Of a DNA stretch of 64,000 nt, positions 63,387 through 64,000 are shown one piece after another; the first letter of the stretch is position 1, and each line of letters starts with the position of its first letter. Below the pieces are notes generated by a model that was given only the letters and a program-made list of their open reading frames with translations, was not told the origin of the DNA and did not search any database. Source of the DNA: Dirofilaria immitis. Taxonomy: Eukaryota; Nematoda; Chromadorea; Rhabditida; Onchocercidae. Both the position numbers and the translations under genes were made by a program. The stretch is taken from contig JAKNDB010000103.1 of assembly GCA_024305405.1 (NCBI GenBank), forward strand, positions 1,860,001 through 1,924,000, read 5' to 3'.

Positions 63387-64000
63387 GAAAATATCATTAT
63401 TAATAACAATATATCTTAAAATGATAATAAAAGAAAGGTAAAGCGTTTTGTAATAATTAATAAAAATTAGCATAATATGTTGCAAATATATTTTTCGTTA
63501 GTATTTTTGTATTAAGTTTTATCAGAAGTTTTTCTTTAAAATTACCAAATCATTTCAATATGTATGAATTACGGGCTAAATTTTATACAAATTTTGAAGA
63601 ACGAAAAATTAAAATCGAAATTAACTTATTTCCAATCTAAAAATTGACAAGATAATAGCAATACGAATATTTTTCCCGCATAAACTTTTCTTTTTCGTTT
63701 TAAAATTCGGAATTTTCAATAATTTTTAAGTATTTCGATAAAGAAGTTTGAAATTTCAGTGTACACTTATAATTTTATAAGTGTAATATCTAGATTCTAA
63801 GGTTGAAGAATCAAGAAATCTTTTCTTGTTGAAAAATAGTTATCGAATTAGAAAAACGAATCTACATCTGAGACGACTCTTCCCAAATGATTTATACTTT
63901 CAGTGGTGTATCATATATGAAGTTTCATAAAGCATGATTGATGCAATTTTTCGAAAATCAAATTATATAAAAGATTGTTAACGCAAAAAAAACAAGCGTA
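63387..64000. other. Upstream flank of the minus-strand gene
   Basis: No exon is seen up to the window edge. The promoter of the small secreted-protein gene should lie here, but no motif can be singled out. Confidence 0.5.

Noticed and set aside
1..64000. tRNA, rRNA genes, CRISPR arrays, complete transposons
   Set aside because: No cloverleaf with GGTTCRANNCC-type box, no rRNA-like conserved blocks, no spacer-repeat arrays of CRISPR type, and no transposase or reverse-transcriptase frame were seen on either strand.

Overview
The window is very AT-rich, intron-rich eukaryotic DNA, most likely from a filarial nematode (Onchocercidae). Three things support this. The genes are typical nematode genes: a levamisole-type nicotinic acetylcholine receptor alpha subunit and a CFI-1/ARID3 transcription factor. 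Introns have short TTTCAG-type acceptors, and acceptor-like sites just before start codons fit spliced-leader trans-splicing. A small, decayed block at about 8.07-8.66 kb reads as Wolbachia DNA, the endosymbiont of filariae. The species cannot be named from the sequence alone.

Layout. At 1.84-3.93 kb (minus) are the 3' exons of an unrecognised gene with a polar Ser/Glu/Lys-rich tail and two candidate alternative last exons; a further upstream exon at 4.54-4.70 kb is tentative. At 8.07-8.66 kb is a degenerate bacterial insertion holding the end of an ftsZ-like gene, a truncated EVE-domain gene with internal stops, and an opposite-strand broken reading frame. At 8.79-15.0 kb (minus) is a 14-exon nAChR alpha subunit; its frame is complete except for one missing A in each of two poly-A runs. 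From 15.0 to 45.5 kb no gene is visible: there are dense microsatellites and minisatellites (notably 22.2-26.2 and 39.5-40.2 kb), a few perfect inverted repeats, and several less AT-rich islands that look like regulatory elements. At 45.58-60.58 kb (plus) is a complete 10-exon cfi-1/ARID3 gene (594 residues predicted) with an ARID domain split over exons 4-7 and a REKLES-type C-terminus. At 61.63-63.37 kb (minus, convergent with cfi-1) is a 4-exon gene for a 192-residue secreted or luminal protein that weakly resembles the N-terminal half of the V-ATPase accessory protein ATP6AP2.

The neuronal genes fit together in theme only: CFI-1 is a neuronal and muscle identity factor and the receptor subunit is an effector of cholinergic transmission. 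The 30-kb desert upstream of cfi-1 and its 5.3-, 2.6- and 3.6-kb introns are the natural places for its cis-regulatory elements. The most unusual content is the Wolbachia-derived insertion, which lies about 130 bp past the receptor stop codon, and the two homopolymer frameshifts in the receptor gene. All exon boundaries were read by hand from splice signals, phase and protein continuity; no alignment or database search was run.
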